Shown: positions 1 to 16,100, counted from the first letter of the stretch. The stretch: DNA of 64,000 nt from Watersipora subatra (GCF_963576615.1 NC_088711.1:12757869-12821868), one strand, 5' to 3'. Program-made: numbers and translations. Notes: generated by a model from the sequence alone, not told the origin.

Positions 1-1016
1 GCTTGTTGGACTGCGAAACAAATTAAGCTAATTACATTGTATTATTACAAAAATATTCCCTCTTCAGTTTCCAAATCAAAAGCACACCACAAAAAGATTC
101 AACTTCAAATATAAAAATTTGACTGTCGTTTGATCTGACATCTGTGTTGATGCAAATGTTATTATATCAACACTTATACAGCCAAACACATTTATTTATG
201 TAACAACAGCATCGGTGACATTTTGTTATCAAAGTGGTATGACACATTTCAAAGGTATCAACTACAAATAAATTAGTAAGTCATTTAATTTATGGCGGTG
301 ACCATTTCAATATGGTGATGACCGATGTGTCCTGCAGTTCACATTGCCCTACTACAGACATGCGAGTCCAATGTTATTATACTGTGAACATGTAAGTCAA
401 CGTTACTGTGTAAATAGACAAACCACTTTATGCAGGCAAACTAAAAATTTGAGTTTAAAATTTTAAAAGTTGAATTTAAAATTTATAAAAATAGAGGTAC
501 AAAAGTAATACTAAAGAAACTCAGTAAGGTTAAGGCCCATATCTACATTCACAATTAGCATGTATCTGACGATATGTAACTACCGGAATTACAGAAGAAG
601 CCTCTGCGAGCTACATGTATATGAGATGAGATGAGCTACATGTATATACTAATGTTTTGTTATATATGTTTTCAGCTGTCATGAATTGGAAAAGTATTAT
701 TTTAATACATTTATCCTATCTAGCGCACAAATACACATACCTACTGCAAGCACTTACCTGCAATGCATACATACTGCATGGATGATTTTGCTAGTATACC
801 ATAATGCTCATACCTGCAGTTTTATTGTATACTACAGTATTACACATATACGTATAACTCACCTATACAATGATTCAATCAGTTAAACTAATTAATGCTT
901 TCAGAGAGTGACAGGCTCTGATTATGTTAATGCTAGAGAGGAATTTATCTATGATCAACAAAACGCTAAAATCAATGACACCGCAAGTATAATAATTAGC
1001 GCCTCTAACCTGACGA
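1..1016. other. Downstream of the minus-strand gene
   Basis: AT-rich sequence with no convincing exon. It probably contains the minus-strand 3' untranslated region, with a polyadenylation-type hexamer (AATAAA on the minus strand) at 821-826. Confidence 0.4.
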
Positions 1017-1128
1017 TTAACCAGCAATAACACCAATATGAGTGATTATCATCTCTACTGTCGGTATGAGAGAAAGAATGGAGAGAAAACAACCTATAAA
1101 TGCAGATGTTACAGCGATAGTATCTGCA
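1017..1128 (-). CDS. Candidate last exon, hydrophobic tail and stop
   Basis: The acceptor CCTTTATACAG is followed by 37 open codons that continue the frame of the preceding exon and end at TAA. The product is mostly hydrophobic (SAFIGCFLSILSLIPT), as in a C-terminal membrane anchor. It could instead be chance AT-rich reading frame; only a transcript would settle it. Confidence 0.45.
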
Positions 1129-4100
1129 CTGTATAAAGGCAACAATGTGTGGAAAGATAACTCCTAATGTAGAACTTAGAAGTTTAGAGCTGTGTGCAAG
1201 AGCCAAGAGGTATCGAAAATCAAAATGCTGCAGTCAGCAATTGGGCTTCCAAAAAAAACCTAAGAATGCAGAAGGATATAAAGTGAGGAGTCCAGTTCAT
1301 CCTAGATTACCTGTCGTGGCCATTGCTGACACGGGAATCAGTTACATCAGTTTGAGAGCTAGAGCCATTGACTAAGGGTTTGCTCTGACTGGCAGCGGTT
1401 GTGTCAAGCAGCCCATTGATATCCCTGTGTATAATCTCTCGGCTCAGTTTTCTATTCCTTGTGTCTTCCATGCTCAAGTCCTTACGAGCCCTCCGAGTCC
1501 TTGTACTCGATGGAAGTGACTTGCGGAGACCATGCATGGTGCTGCCTTCTCCTAAAATGTACAAGTAAAGTGTAACCCAAGTATCTCTTTAGGCAATATC
1601 ATCACCACACTATCTATCACTCAAGTCAAGTGTTGTTACACATCAATGCTGTCACTGCCAATATATCTGCATCCTACTGCTAGCTATTGTAAAAGCAGCA
1701 TATCATTAGCTCATTAGAATATAACACACCGTGCCCAGCGGGCACCGCTGTTTGCCCGATTCTCAAAGCTGCCATTTCATTCACCTGCAGGCTGCAATAT
1801 TGCAAATGTAACTAGTAAAACACTATAGTAGCGTGAAATACCACATCGGCAGCATGAGGTACGACAACAGCAGCATGAGGTACCACATCAGCAACATGAG
1901 GTACGACATCAGCAGCACGAGGTGCAACATCAGTACCATATCAGCAGCATGCTAAAGATGCACCTGGGCAATTTAAAAACTAGTGAATGTGCTGAGCTAA
2001 CTAAGAGTGACTAGCAGCGCTATGGTAATGCTGATGAAGATGCTAAGTTGAACATTTTCCAACTTCACTGACAAGTGAGATAGGCTATCATTAACCCCAC
2101 ACGGTATTCTTCAGAGCATGGGTACTGATCAATAAAATCATCACTGATGACAGCTGCCAAAAACACTGATGTCCATACACAGGGACTATGCTATGCATGC
2201 ATTAGTGGATATTACTTCGTTTCCAATTTATCAGCAAGATGTAAACATCAAAGATCTGCAAGTCCAGTGAATTTTGGTACTCACAAATTGTTACTGAATG
2301 TTTCACGCTTGCGAATGATGGAAACGGTACACACAAAATTAATAATGCGCAAAATGCGGAGCAAGCTGAGTCATTTTGAACATTTTAGTCGTTCTTATTT
2401 CGATTTGAGCTGCTCTAGATGCGCTGCGATTAGCTCTGGCGTAGAGATCCTTTACCTTTTTTAACAAAGCACTCTCGTTAATCCGCAACACACGCATGTC
2501 CATTGAAACATTTATCGCGAGGTACCTCAACGTGGGCACAACTCCAAATCTACATCATCCGTGTCGTAGAAGCATAGTGTATGCCTATGGTGTTGATCAA
2601 CGCATATCCCGCAGCTGGGTACCATGAATGCAGAATTGTAAAGCAATACATTTTTCACACCCATGATGAAATGGGAAACCTATTCAACGCAAGCTCAAAG
2701 TTACGGAGATTAAAATTCTATGATGACAGTCCATGTTAATAGATTATTAAGGTTATAGTGTACTCATCACCCGAAAGTCTCATGACAGGTATATTCGTGC
2801 AACACTGTCTAGAAGAGACTGTTAGTGATAGGATGTGTTAGGTGCATTTCTTTTGGAGTACATTATCCATCGATTAACGGGTGTTGAAATCTGCTAGTCA
2901 CAGCATGACAGGAAAACTAAAGTTTGAGACATTCTTTTAGTAGATTAAATGCACCAGAGATATGACCATAAAAATAAGCATTGTGGGCATATTTTTCAAA
3001 AACACTCATTCTGAAATAACAAAACTATTTCTTTAACTGTGGACCATAGACCTATTAACTATACTTATAGTTAATAGGTATAATAATAACGTATAGTTAA
3101 TAATATAATAACGTATAGTTATTATAATACTATAATAATTATAGTACTATACGTTACTATAATAATGTATAGTTAATAGGTCTATGCTGTGGCCAGTCAA
3201 GTTGATTGTGATGCCTTCAGACTATTTGTAAAATGGTGAGTTTAAGGCAGTTCTGTGACAATCTAACGATTATCTGTACTTTGAGAAGTCGACGTAAAAT
3301 AAACAAACTGGCAAAAGAATCAGGAGAAGGTTGTGACAAAATGTGGATTTTGGATTCAGTTAGTTACAAGGTATATGAATAGTTTGACAATATTATAAGG
3401 ATGGAGAAACAATACGTTAAATGTGACTTTGATCTTGTTAGAACGGTATCCTTCTGCAACTTTGTGTAACTACCCTGTGAGTTCATAAAAAAGGCAAATG
3501 GCTGTCAGTGCTGGAAACATGACAAGAAGACGAGGTGCATCAATCACTATAGCCACACAAAACAATCACAGGTTTATGTAAATAAAAGTTAATGATACCA
3601 CACGAAACTGGTTACTTTTATATACTGTTGTATTAATCTGTATTCTGGCACATAAATAATTAAAATCACTGCACTTTGTAAGCTAAACTGCTACGGTTCA
3701 AGGATTAAAAATGGCCAATTAATAAGCATTATGGGAACTCATTTATGCCTTTCAAATTTGAAGTTAATTCATAGCCTATTGTTCTAAATATTAGTAAAGA
3801 TAACCTGAAATAATCTAATTATAAATTGGCTAAAAAAGAAAGTTATTTGAGTGATTATCAGAGAATGATTTTGTTCCAAAAGATGTGCCTCATTAAAAGG
3901 AACTTGCACAACTTATTTGTGTGATTGACTAGAACAAAGGATGCTACATTCCCATTGGTTAGTTGATTTAGTTTATATCCCATTCTTTGTACCTTCCTAC
4001 TAATGCCTGCTACATTAATGACATGACATCTCAAACAAAACTAGACCGATACTGCTGGTACAACGGTTAGTCACCACAACACCTGCACCTAAAAATGGGA

Positions 4101-7100
4101 AGGCGCATTCATTTTCAGGTACATACACCATTGACCATGCTTCTTACCATTCCATTCGTGGGTTATTGTGGTAGTCAAAAATTGGCAAAAGAGATTTTAC
4201 TAGCCTAATAAATAAAATAATTTTGTGGCCATGCTGCAACTATACACATGAGCAAGCCAAATAGGATGAACAAGCGGTCTCTAATTATTTTTTCATTAGA
4301 GATTCTGCTGCAGAACTGAACTCACTAGAACAATCTAACCTGGTTGAGATGTCAATAAATGTTTTCCGCTGCTCCTTTCGTGGCAGATAACAGAACACAC
4401 CACTCACAGTATGTGAAGGCTGATTGATTGGTGTAACTATGTCACCTAGTCCACTCCCCAGAAGAGCTCGATGAACAAAGATCAGACTAAACAGGACTGC
4501 ACGAGCTAGTCGTGACAATTAAGCTTTACAGAATTGCTGCCAGCCGCTGACAGTCTAAAAGTATTTGCTTCACTAACACAAAGGTCAATCGGTTAAAGAA
4601 TAAAAAAGGTAAAGAATTTCGCAACGCTGATCAGGCAATGAGATTAAGAGAAGGCATGCGGGACTGTCTCAGCCATAGGACAAAATGAGGCTACAGGGGA
4701 TCAGTCGATGGACAGGGAATGTGGCGACTCGATTTACGCGTTTCACTTACAAAGACAGTCGACTACTTATAGACTAATATAATCGAAGAGCTGGCAATTA
4801 TGTAGGATATCATATGACTGGTTGTGACAAAATTGAGGCTATAAATGCAGAGATACAATGCAATCAATGAACCCAGTAAAATCGAATATCATGTTGCCTT
4901 GGTAACGGAACCATGCATCCAACATTTAAGATGCAGATTGGTAAGAGAATTAGTTTACATGCAAAAATACGAATGAAAGGAGATATGGAGGAGGGGATGA
5001 ATCAAGCATGGTGTCTGAGGATGACCTAATGGCTCTTACAGTATCATATTGACAATGCACTTACCCTTACACATGGGTATTTGAATCCTGATACATTGTT
5101 CCTGGTTCCTTAAATGTACTCTTTCTGCTTTATTTTACGAAAATGGCGAATATTTTGGACAATTTAACAGCTCATTTGATGCGGAGAAGTTAAAGACATT
5201 CTAACGACTGGCCATCAACAAACTAGAGATGAGTAATCTGAGGGTCGATTCAGTGCTCCAACGGATGTAACAAACATCGCCATGCCAGCAATTCTCCCCA
5301 TTTACCTTTCTTATAAACTGACTGGAGAGCACAGAGTGTGTCAGGCATACATAGCTGGTTGACTAGCTATGTGGGACCACATTGTAATGAATATATGCTG
5401 TATTAGTAGTTAGATTTAAAAGTAGTGCTTTGAGTGGCAACTTATAGCAGTGCTAGCAGGTGCGCTGTATTAGAATGAACAAGCTCTGCACAAACTATTA
5501 TTACTCTGTCATAGTTTTACTACCTGAAGTTGTGAGACTTGAATCGGTTGGAGTATCTGACCCCAACCTGTCCTTGATTGTTTCTCCGGACTGGCCTACA
5601 GCTGTAAGAAACTACCCTGTTATCCTATAGGTAATTACCAGTTTTACAGCTGTCAATTATGAGGAGACCGTTTTTAATGGCAGCGCTGATTGCCAAAGTA
5701 ACAGCAAAAATAATAAACTAGAAGAGACTGCCGCTGTTTTATGTCTCCATTACAGCAAGCAGCTGCCCCAACCTTCAACTACTAGAATCCTATATCGGTC
5801 AAGAAAAAAATCTGATTGGCTCGACGAAATAATAGATTTTCAAGGCTATTTCAACTTTTCAGAAATGCTTTTAGATGCCTTGTGCGCTATGGAGTGTGCT
5901 AAGGGGTAAATGCACAAAAGGTACAAATTCCAGGAAACACCTAACCAATTGTGCATAAATACAGCAGTGATATTTGCTGTACAGGATGAAGCAGGAACAT
6001 CAGACCATGTAGGCCATGTTGACGGTAGAAATATGTCTACTTCTACAATCTATCATTGGAACAATGTGGCTAGAAAACCTCATCGATGTTTGCAGACCAT
6101 GCTAAGCAACTGCTTGCAGTATAACATGTTTGACAATCGCTAAAACTATTGTATAAGGACTCGTCTGCATGTTTTCTTCTACCCTACAGAGTAATGAATG
6201 TATCGCTTCTTGTCGTGAGTGCTGAGAAGAAAAAAGCCTGGTGCTTCTGGTTACATTGCATGTCACTAGTCAACGACAGTGATGGTTCATGTATACACAA
6301 TAAGGAACTTGAAGCAGTTCGACTTTTCAGGAATTTGTGAGATGAGACAAAACTATATTGAGTTTGCCAACAACTAGTGAGGAGGGCTGCGGCACCAAGT
6401 AAATGGGTAGACAATACGTAGTAGAGACATCTAATATGGCTAGATGCAATGAAGAATCATTGAATAGCATTGAAAATTCATTGACCAGTAAAATTGATCG
6501 CAGTTGTATGAAGACCGGTGAAATCAATGCTGAGCCTTATAAACAGTTTATACTTTCCAAAGCATTATTACTGATTAAAAAGTCGCTTGTTTAAGGTTAC
6601 GTTTTACTAGAGGAGCAAAAGGCTGGAAATGGTTAATCTTTCATTACTCTTGACTACATTTAAGCCGAAAATGGCTTGAGTTGAAAACAAATAAATTGGA
6701 ATTAAAAATTCTGATCAATGAAAATTAATGTCTTCAGTGAATTATAGATATGCGGGTTACTAGAAGTTACTAGTCTGCATAGGTCGGCTGGTTGAGGTAC
6801 ATGCTTATTCAATACATGTTGGCTATGCAAAAGATACATTTACAGATAAACTTACACTAAATTTTAGTAGGTTTTTTAGAAAGTATCGGTATTTTTCTAT
6901 CATTTGTATTGTTTTTTATGTTTGAAGTGATCTAACTGTCAGGATGTTTCAAGATTAAAATTGACAAAGCTTGATCACGATTTGAGTGCTGAGAAAAAAA
7001 TGACATCACTAGTTGCTATCGTTGCAATAGCTGTTATTGGCTATTGCATTTAAGTAGCAGGGTTGCACATCTCTATTCTGTCAGTCTCTTTGCAACTGCA

Positions 7101-10100
7101 GACGTCATAATCACACTTTCGCATGATCTGAGTGTTTTAACCGTGATCAAATTTTATCAATTTTAATCTTAAAATATCCTGGCAGTCAGATAATCTCCAA
7201 CATCAAAAATGATGGCAAAGAATAGAAAATACCGATACTTCATATACTTGATACTGTACACCTAATGATATAGGCTAAATAACGATAATTCATTGTCTCT
7301 TGACTAACCTAGACTGGAGATTTTAGAACTGCAACTCATACCTGAAAGGCCTCGAGTAGACCTAATGGATGAGTCATCCATGGATAAGATCTTGGAAGAG
7401 GAGATAAGAGAGAGGGCTGTCTCATCATCATTGGTGTCGACCTGAGGCTCACTGTATTCATGGGCCAGGCGACTGCGACGTGTGCTAGAGTTACGAGTAA
7501 AGTTGGAGATCGGATGTGACCTCGTTTCAGGAGAGTCCGGCACATCGGCAGGAGCTGGAACTGGAGACCTTAAAACAGAAAAGTATAGATTACATTAGGG
7601 TTCTAATCCAAAATACACCTAGTTACTAACTTACTAAAGAGATATGAATGCAAAATAATTCATGTAGAGCATTTCAGGTTTATGCAACTTGACGCAGCTT
7701 TAAAATGGTTTTCGTAAAATTCACTAAAAACATTGAATAGTGTGAACAAGATAGAGTCAGCAGTAACTTACTTCTCTTTTGACTCCCGAGCCTCTTTGCG
7801 GGCGAGTCGGTCCCGCCGAGCCCGCAGCGATGAGCGCATAGAAGAGAAGGAGCTGTCTTCATCCTCTGCAAACATACAAGCGTGGCTATGATATTACAAA
7901 TGAACATACTGTTCCAACCACAAAGTGGTAGTCCAGTTGCCAGAATCTACAGCAAACTATCTCATTGTTTGATTAGGAACAGGGGAGGCAACAACAACTC
8001 TATGAATGCTTTTTAATTTCTTATATAGATTATACCGATATGTCTTATGTTGCAGTCACTGCATTTCAGCCTAAGCACTACACCCAAATAAAACAGGCCA
8101 GACGAAAAGATAGAGAGTTGTCTGCCCTGACATAAACCTACCCCCTGAATCTTAAACAAAACTAAACAAAAGCTACTAATGCTGCCGTAATTAATATTCA
8201 TTGGGATTCAGTGTTGTTATGATAAAACTATAGCATGACATAAACACGTGTGGGCATGGATACAGAGTAAAACCAACAAATTCACAACCAAGGGCAAGTT
8301 GAGGTTAAAGAAAAGGGTGTAACCCTATCTAATGCTTTATCAGCAGTAAGACATGCCAGACAAAGGAACAAAGGATGTGCGATTACAACTTCTATATCAT
8401 AGAGCCCATTTCTGGTGCATGTGTCCTACTTTGGTGGTCGCATATTTTTAGATGGATAAACTGATAAACTTCAGCAAAAAATGACAGCAACCAGCAACTA
8501 GTACAAAAGTGAAGAACTTGACCACTGATGCATTAACTATTCTACACTGAATATGACTAGTTCAATAGAGACAACCCAAGGGTGTAATATTTACTCTGTA
8601 ACAAGCTTGAATTGACTAAATTGATATTTTATGTGAATCTTTATATGTTTATATAGAATAGAGCAGAGCTATCTATATTAGTAACAAATAGCAAATTTTT
8701 TATGATAACTCCGATTTTATTATCCGGATAAAGCTGATGTTGGCTTTTTTGTATTTTCCCTCTACTCTTTGCATTAGGCTTGTAATTGAACCATGGTAGT
8801 GTAAAACAATCTGTTAATATTGTATCAAAGTTTTACATATAACCACCAAATGCAAGGCTATTTAAAGTATTACCTTTCTAGCGACTTGATAGAACGTATG
8901 ACCTACATATGACTTACGTATAACCTAAGTATGTTTTACCGGAGTGCTATGACAAACATCTAGTCTAAGGTAGCTATCTGATGACGCATCACTAGTGTTA
9001 CCTGACGTCTCCAGGAGTGAACCAGACACCAGATCTCAGCCAATCAACAAAGAAATTTCACCTCAGACATCCCACATGAATGACTGATAATAATAAGACT
9101 ATTAACATCGTAAACGCTGTGTGTTCAGACCGCTGTGTGTTCAGACCGTTAATTAAAATATCATTGCCATTTTCACCATTTGTGACTCACTGTGCAAACA
9201 CTTATAAGTTTATTAAAATGCTGGCATTTGTACTGAGCCTGACAGTAAAACTTGTGTCCGACGGTTGCTTGCGTATCGAACTGCAGAAAAATGATTTTGT
9301 CCCATGACCAGATTCGTGCTAAACCATTCAATTATTTTATTCAAACTTTCGGAATTCTCTGTACTAAATGCAAATTTGTATACTTTGATATCAAATTGCT
9401 CAGGATTTCTAACATTTCATGGCTACTTAGGCAATAAAACTACCCGACTGTTGATGAGGTATTCTAAAACAGAATATTTAATTTATAATTGGTGAATTGT
9501 CCAACTTTTTTCTTGCTAGGTATGTATTTATTTACTTGGCGACAAACAGATTAAATGTTTAAATTTTTGTTCAGATCCAACAGAAAAATTTACACTGAAC
9601 GATACATGAGTGTGTATCATAAAAAGAAATATGATTTTCTTAAAATTATATGAGTTTGTATTATATGAGTAGATATATATGGTATATATGTATATATTAT
9701 ATGAGTTTGTATAGTTACTTGATTTTTGTAACAAAATGATATTCATAGGATGTTGCAAACATCGTCATAATTGACAATAAGTTTTTACTCAAGTTATGTG
9801 TATAGCATTGCCAACAACTTGCGTTTGTAAATAAAAAACACCCAATGGAAACAGGAGCAATTCAGCTATATGTTGATAGTAACAACTGCCTTATAAACTA
9901 AAGACTAGCAGGACCCCATTTTTTCTTCTCATATAGGTGTCCACGCTTGGGCACCTGCTCCGAAACGATCGAGCTGGTAGCTTGCTTGTAGGACGGGGTT
10001 GAAACAACAATATTCCCACATTGCTGCCCCACTCTTTCCTAGGGTAGCCCAAAATAAAAAAGGTTCCCATATATATCTTTCCAAAAGCTGAAACGCGGTA

Positions 10101-13100
10101 GAAAAATACGAGTTGAATTTGAGTGTATTAACATTACAGCAGATACAGTGACAGAAAACTTGTTTATGCTCCAGAGAGGTTTTTATAGTTTCATTGGCTG
10201 TGCTTCATTAAGATTGTCATCATTGTTAATGATTATGCATAATGAACTCAAATCAGATGCAGTCTGAGAGCGAATGAATGGGATTGTAGAAAAAGCAAAA
10301 TTGGTTCTTTAATACGAAACATTTCGCGATAAAACCTACTGCAAACATAAAAGCTATAAAATACAATTGTGAAACAAAGTATTTAGAATATGGTGCTAGC
10401 TTTAAAGCAGAAATAGGTTTGTTAAATTGTCAGGAACAAGAGGTTTTATGAGCATATTTTCACTCATGTATTTTATAGAATAACAGTTGGAAGTTTAGGT
10501 ACGCCTTTACATTTTCTAACAATTTTCATATTCCATCACTAGAAACACTGAAAGAGGCAATTCTATAGATGACTTTACGTATAACGGTTTGATTAACAGC
10601 AATGAGTTTGTTCTAACACGGAGAACTGATTTGACTCTCGAGTGTATCGATTTGACAATTTAGGTATGATAACCCAAGACTGTCTAAATTTTGTAACGTG
10701 ATATCTTGAAACAAGAGCATCAAATAGATGACCTAAGCAGGCTTTAAAATGATCAGACATGTTGAGTTGAGAATTTAGTGGGCACCATGTAATATAGATG
10801 TGCAAGAACATATTAGCACAACCGTTATAATGAATCAATCCTGGTCTACGAAATGATATTACGGAAATTACAAGTTCAGCATGAATTCATTCACCTGTTG
10901 GCAAGACGCTGCCCGTATATTGCCCCTATTTGAAGTGTAGTAGGAAGGCTAGTAAATCAAGTAAGTGTAACACTCCTAGTGCCACCAAAATACTGTATAA
11001 TCTGCCCGCAATGTCTAAGTCAAATGCGCCCCCAAAAAGCTAGTTATAAAACTGCTGGATGATTGATGAATTCACCTCTACAAAACTCCGGCAACTACTA
11101 CTGTACATCAGCTGTGCTCCCGAGAATAATGGATTCTTGTCAAAGCCTATGAGCTACTGATTAATGAGCCAGTGAATAGAGCAACAATGCAAGGGGACAA
11201 GTGATTAGAATAGCAGCTCATTTTTCCAGTTCTTTCAAATATTTTTGCTATTGATGATATACAAAAAGTCATTAACTAATCTGTCAGAGTTTTATTAAAT
11301 GAATCTAAACGCAGTCGACCCTGCCCCGGACCTGACTGTGACAACCTCAACACGCTTTTCTTATTATGAGGTGATAAGAGGGACATGTGATTTTGTTTGC
11401 GCTAGAAGTCGACTGACTTTATACAATTGATATTCTCCATTATGTATGTATCTATTCAGATATTTAACTCACTGTCTCCGAGTGAATCATCTACGCAGCT
11501 TGTGAGAACAAATATCTGTCACAGGCTCATGTTTAACTAATTATGTAATACCTATAGAGGTTTTGAGCAGAAGCTTAGAGGTGTTGTAGCAGTTAGAGCA
11601 ACAAAGAATAATGCGACTTGTAGACATCAAGTCGTGGGACTCGTTCTGCCAAAAGAAAATTTTGTACGCCTTTATTCCTCTTTACGACACACCAAATGCC
11701 TGGCTTTGAGCGGTTCACGCAAAATTGCACAGCAGGCATCATACATTTCTTTGCCTGAAAATATTCCAAAGTTTCCTTTGCATCAAAAACAAATGAAATG
11801 TTTTCTTAAGCATACAACCATGAATAGCCTTGATATTGTAAGGTCAATATTTCTCAGTAACATTTACCCGTGTAATAATATGGGAAATTACGAATAGAAA
11901 TATGTACTTCACCAAGCGGGAAAAAAAACACGACCGGCACTAGTAACATGGACACTGAGGAGAAACGATTAGCCAGGATTGTTTTAATTGCTAATGAACG
12001 CGTTCAAAATGGTGGGGGTGAAGGAATAGCAGCAGCTAATAGGAAAAGAGCACCCTGTGGTGGTGTGTTCCTATCTAAAAAGGTAGCCGTGCTCAAAATG
12101 GTCATTGTACCCAAAATGGTCTCTGTACCTAAAACATTGCTGAACCCATAAGGTCGCCGTGTCATCCCCAAAATGGTCGCTGTACCCAAGAGAAAAAGCG
12201 TATACAGACATTTCAAGAGAATTAGGTGCAAAAAGTAAGTAATCCTACGTCAAATGAAAATTAAATTCTAAGTGTGAGCGAATTCCTGAAAGCCATAACT
12301 TCTATTCGTTCATCAACCAACTCTGTTGGGCCAATGATATACACCCCCACAAGGATGGCGACTTGCATCATATAGGCGGGGTTTAATGATCGAGCTCTGT
12401 TGGGATGAACCCCAACACGGCATCCGAACAAACAAATATGCTGAATACAAATTTACAAATATTATGAACAATAGTGGTTATTTTACTGATCTGTTGGTTT
12501 CATTTTGTTGTCAAATAAAATAGTTACCCAATATTGTCACCGTTATAGTTAGTCAGTTACCATTCACAAGCATTCGTGATATTAATAGCCGCCATTGTGA
12601 AATGGCCCAAATTTGATTTTAGATTTAGATTTTGAGTATGAAAACAATACTGCACAGCTTTGCCTGCTGTCGCATCATATTGGCCAAGTCAAAAAATGTG
12701 ACAACGATAAAATACTTTGTCATTTTATATTAGGAGTGGCAAAATATTAATAAAATACTAGAAACCAAAGGACGTTGTTCGGGTGATTTCGGGTAATTTA
12801 TATTTAACTTTAAGCATATACTACGACCTCTAACAATTTCAAAAGTGGTAAAAATAGGTGATTTGAAATGTTTTATTTTCCATGGATTCATTTTTTTGGT
12901 TAGGCATTAGCCCTACACTGTAGAAATTCAAGGTTCGCTATTGTGAACCGCGGAGGTCCACTGACTGAATGAGCTAATGACACGATAACAACGAGTCGTG
13001 TTTTATAAAACCTAACAAGGCAATGCGTCTGCCCCGCGAGAACTGTGTAAGCCGCAAAACCCAGGCTAGCACAATCCTAACAGAGCTCGATCATCAAACC

Positions 13101-16100
13101 CCGCCCGCATGATGCCCGTAACCTATCATGTGGGGGTTGTATATTATTGGTTGGGCCTAGTGTTTTTTTAGGAATAAGCCAGAACTGATAAGAGATTTTT
13201 AATAACAGTTTTAGCCAACTAGAGATGGTAAATCATTTGCTAAACGAATTCGTGTCATCCATTTGCTACAAAACATCCTGGCTCAACAAGGAAGCTGTCA
13301 GGAGTAATATGTTAGAAGATCACTCTCGTCTCCCTCTCAACTGTAAATATGTGTCGTGATTTGACGAAACACGACGCATCAACTAAAAAAAGCATGGCAC
13401 TAGACACATAGTGAAGGGAAACTCATTTGTGAATCATTGAAATATTATTCGGGCCAAAAAGACAATCAAAAATTATTGTCAACGAATAAATAACACGAGC
13501 AGCCAATACTGGTTAGAGCTTTAAGCCTTTCTTGCCAGCCCAGATTTTTAGTCATTCAATGATTCAGGTCTACCCTGCTTGGTTGCAATAGCTTCAGATC
13601 TATAAGGGTTAGTAACGCTTGTAACAGATTAATAATTAATACTTTAATAATACTTTAATAATATAATTTTCAAATCTTTCAAACTCCTTGAAATATCACC
13701 ATTCAGTCTACAAAACTGTCTGTAAGAAAACTTTCCTTACCTAAGCCTCGTCTGACCATGCTCTTGTTGTTGTTGGCTTCCCTCCCTCTGTAAGAGAGAT
13801 AGAATACAATAATTTATATATATATATATTTCTCAAAGTGTGTCGGTGGATCTGTCATTCCTGCTATAGCTACATGTATAGCGCACGCTGATTATTTTAC
13901 TGATGTGGCCATGCGTTGCGATGCCCTTGTTAAGCAATATTTTTCATAAAGTTTGATTACTATATCTGGGGTCAAAGCCAATTCTTCTCGTGCAGACAAT
14001 TATATATTGTCCCGTATCATCGTATTCAAAGTTTTGATGGGTAGCTTATGGTGGAACAGTAACCTTTTTTATACACACACTTCTATGCCAAAATTGTTAT
14101 TATAAATTCTACATACTCAGGATTTTTATTTTGTTTTCTCAGTTCGTATTAATTGTGTCATTACCGAATCATTTTTTATTGTAATTGTAGCAAAACCGAC
14201 TTAATTTAGCTATTACTTGGTAATTATTTCACATTTACATCTAAACCATTTTATAGTCATTTCATTTATTTAATTTATTTAACCTGCACGAAACATTTTC
14301 CTCATGATACGAAGTTTAAAAGTTATTTGACAAATTTGAAAACCTTTGCATTTGTTTTTACTTTCTCTCTCAATTTATTTTAACTACACAAAACACTTCT
14401 CTCATGATATGTAGTTTGAAAGTTAGAATAGAAAATGTTGTTATATGTTAAATGCAAATCAGTTTTCTGACCAAAAATTTTTTATCACCTAGGCAACACC
14501 AAGTAGCACAGTTAGTCCATTCATAAGTATTAGATGTTCCGGAAATACCTACATACTATACATGTTTATGTAAATACACTCACAGATATTGAAATAAGTA
14601 ACTAAATTTCAAACAACGTGGAATTGGGGACTTAGCGGCAATAGCAAGTAGTCTTCAAACAAACTACTAGCTGTACATGAAATTTAAGAACCTGACCTAG
14701 GTCAAAGTTATTCAAGTTACACCGGTGTGTCTCATGTGACCGGCACAAATGATTATAGAGTACTGACCCTTCCATGGGCAGTAATGGTGATGACAGCTAC
14801 CAGCAGCTCAATACTTCATCACCATCCCACAATGTCCTCCATGCTCCTGTGAGGCACAAACCTATTAAGAATACGATGATCGACTGAATCAGAGTTTGCG
14901 GCAACTGCAATGCTGAACGAATTGTTACCGCAGACTAAAATGAGGGCAGCCTAAGAAACGTAGGGGTAAAAGGAATGTAGAGCCAAAGTGTAGTGTAACA
15001 GAGCGTTTTGGTCTAATGTCCTATGGTTTTCATCCTGGCGGCCACTCTAGAAATGCTACATTGGCTTTTGTTATCTGTCAGAAAACAGTTCTAGTATAAT
15101 CGGTGACCGAGAGGTTTTTACCCCATAGATTATCTCTCCTTGCAAAACTGATTTAATGATAATACGCAAATCTCGGAGCCAAGACGGCTCCGTCTTTAGC
15201 CCTGCTATAAGATGCATAGGACATAGAACTTGTTCTAGTCTGTTATCAGAAATTTTTGTGAAAAACCAGGATATGATGATATTTGAAGGCAATCGATCAG
15301 TATGTTTTAGTTCAACTAAGATATATTGCATGTTTGGACAATACTTTCTAGCTGGCGAATAACGTATATACTAAATAAAATGGTTCTAGAGCTACTTCTC
15401 CATTCATAGCTAACCGTTCTTCCTAACGACATCACAGAAAAGCCTACCAACGTTTTGTTTTATGTTATAAAAGAGACTGGTTTGGCAGTTGCCTATTTGG
15501 ACAGCTTTGGCTCGATCACCACAAAATTAGTGCAGTAGGTGTTGTTATGGTAATTAAACTGTGGCCGTTGTCAGACCTGGTTACTGTAACTGGCTAGCAA
15601 GCATGCATTAACCCATCTCTCACCCTCTCCTGACGCCACTGCATTCCTCATTCAGAGTGAAACAGTTCCAATTCATTAACAGCAAAAACCAATCCTGTAT
15701 AGTGCCTGTCCCATCGTTACCAAATTCATATTGTGAAACCTTTTATAAAAACTCTTCATTAAAGTACAAAATCAATATATTCCCAATTGTCCTACTTCTA
15801 TACCTGTACTTTTACATATTTCACAGTTGAGAGAGCATTGAGATACTGATGATCAAATGCCGCAAAACCAAAACCATTCTATAATATAGAATTACACAGC
15901 TAAGATAAGTGAATAAATATGCGATACCGTTTTGATGTACAATAACGCAATCATTTAAAACTTTACGCTTTCAGTGATCTAATTTCGCAGAGGTTTAGAA
16001 AGAGAAGATTCTACTTAACTTATCTCGAGAGTGAAACTCCACAAGTTCATTTAGCTTACTCAACATGACAAGAATTCCTTGCTAGTAGGAAGCTGAAACT

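Larger units (their letters stand above)
1552..7341. other. Intron of the minus-strand gene
   Basis: 5.8 kb with no convincing exon. It holds a 21-bp minisatellite near 1.9 kb, an AT-rich palindromic element at 3.1 kb and an inverted-repeat element at 6.9-7.2 kb, listed separately. Confidence 0.5.

Noticed and set aside
14772..14886. Short plus-strand frame starting MGSNGDDSYQQLN and ending NTMID
   Set aside because: Reads like coding sequence but is isolated, with no convincing acceptor and no homology I know. Kept out of the annotation.
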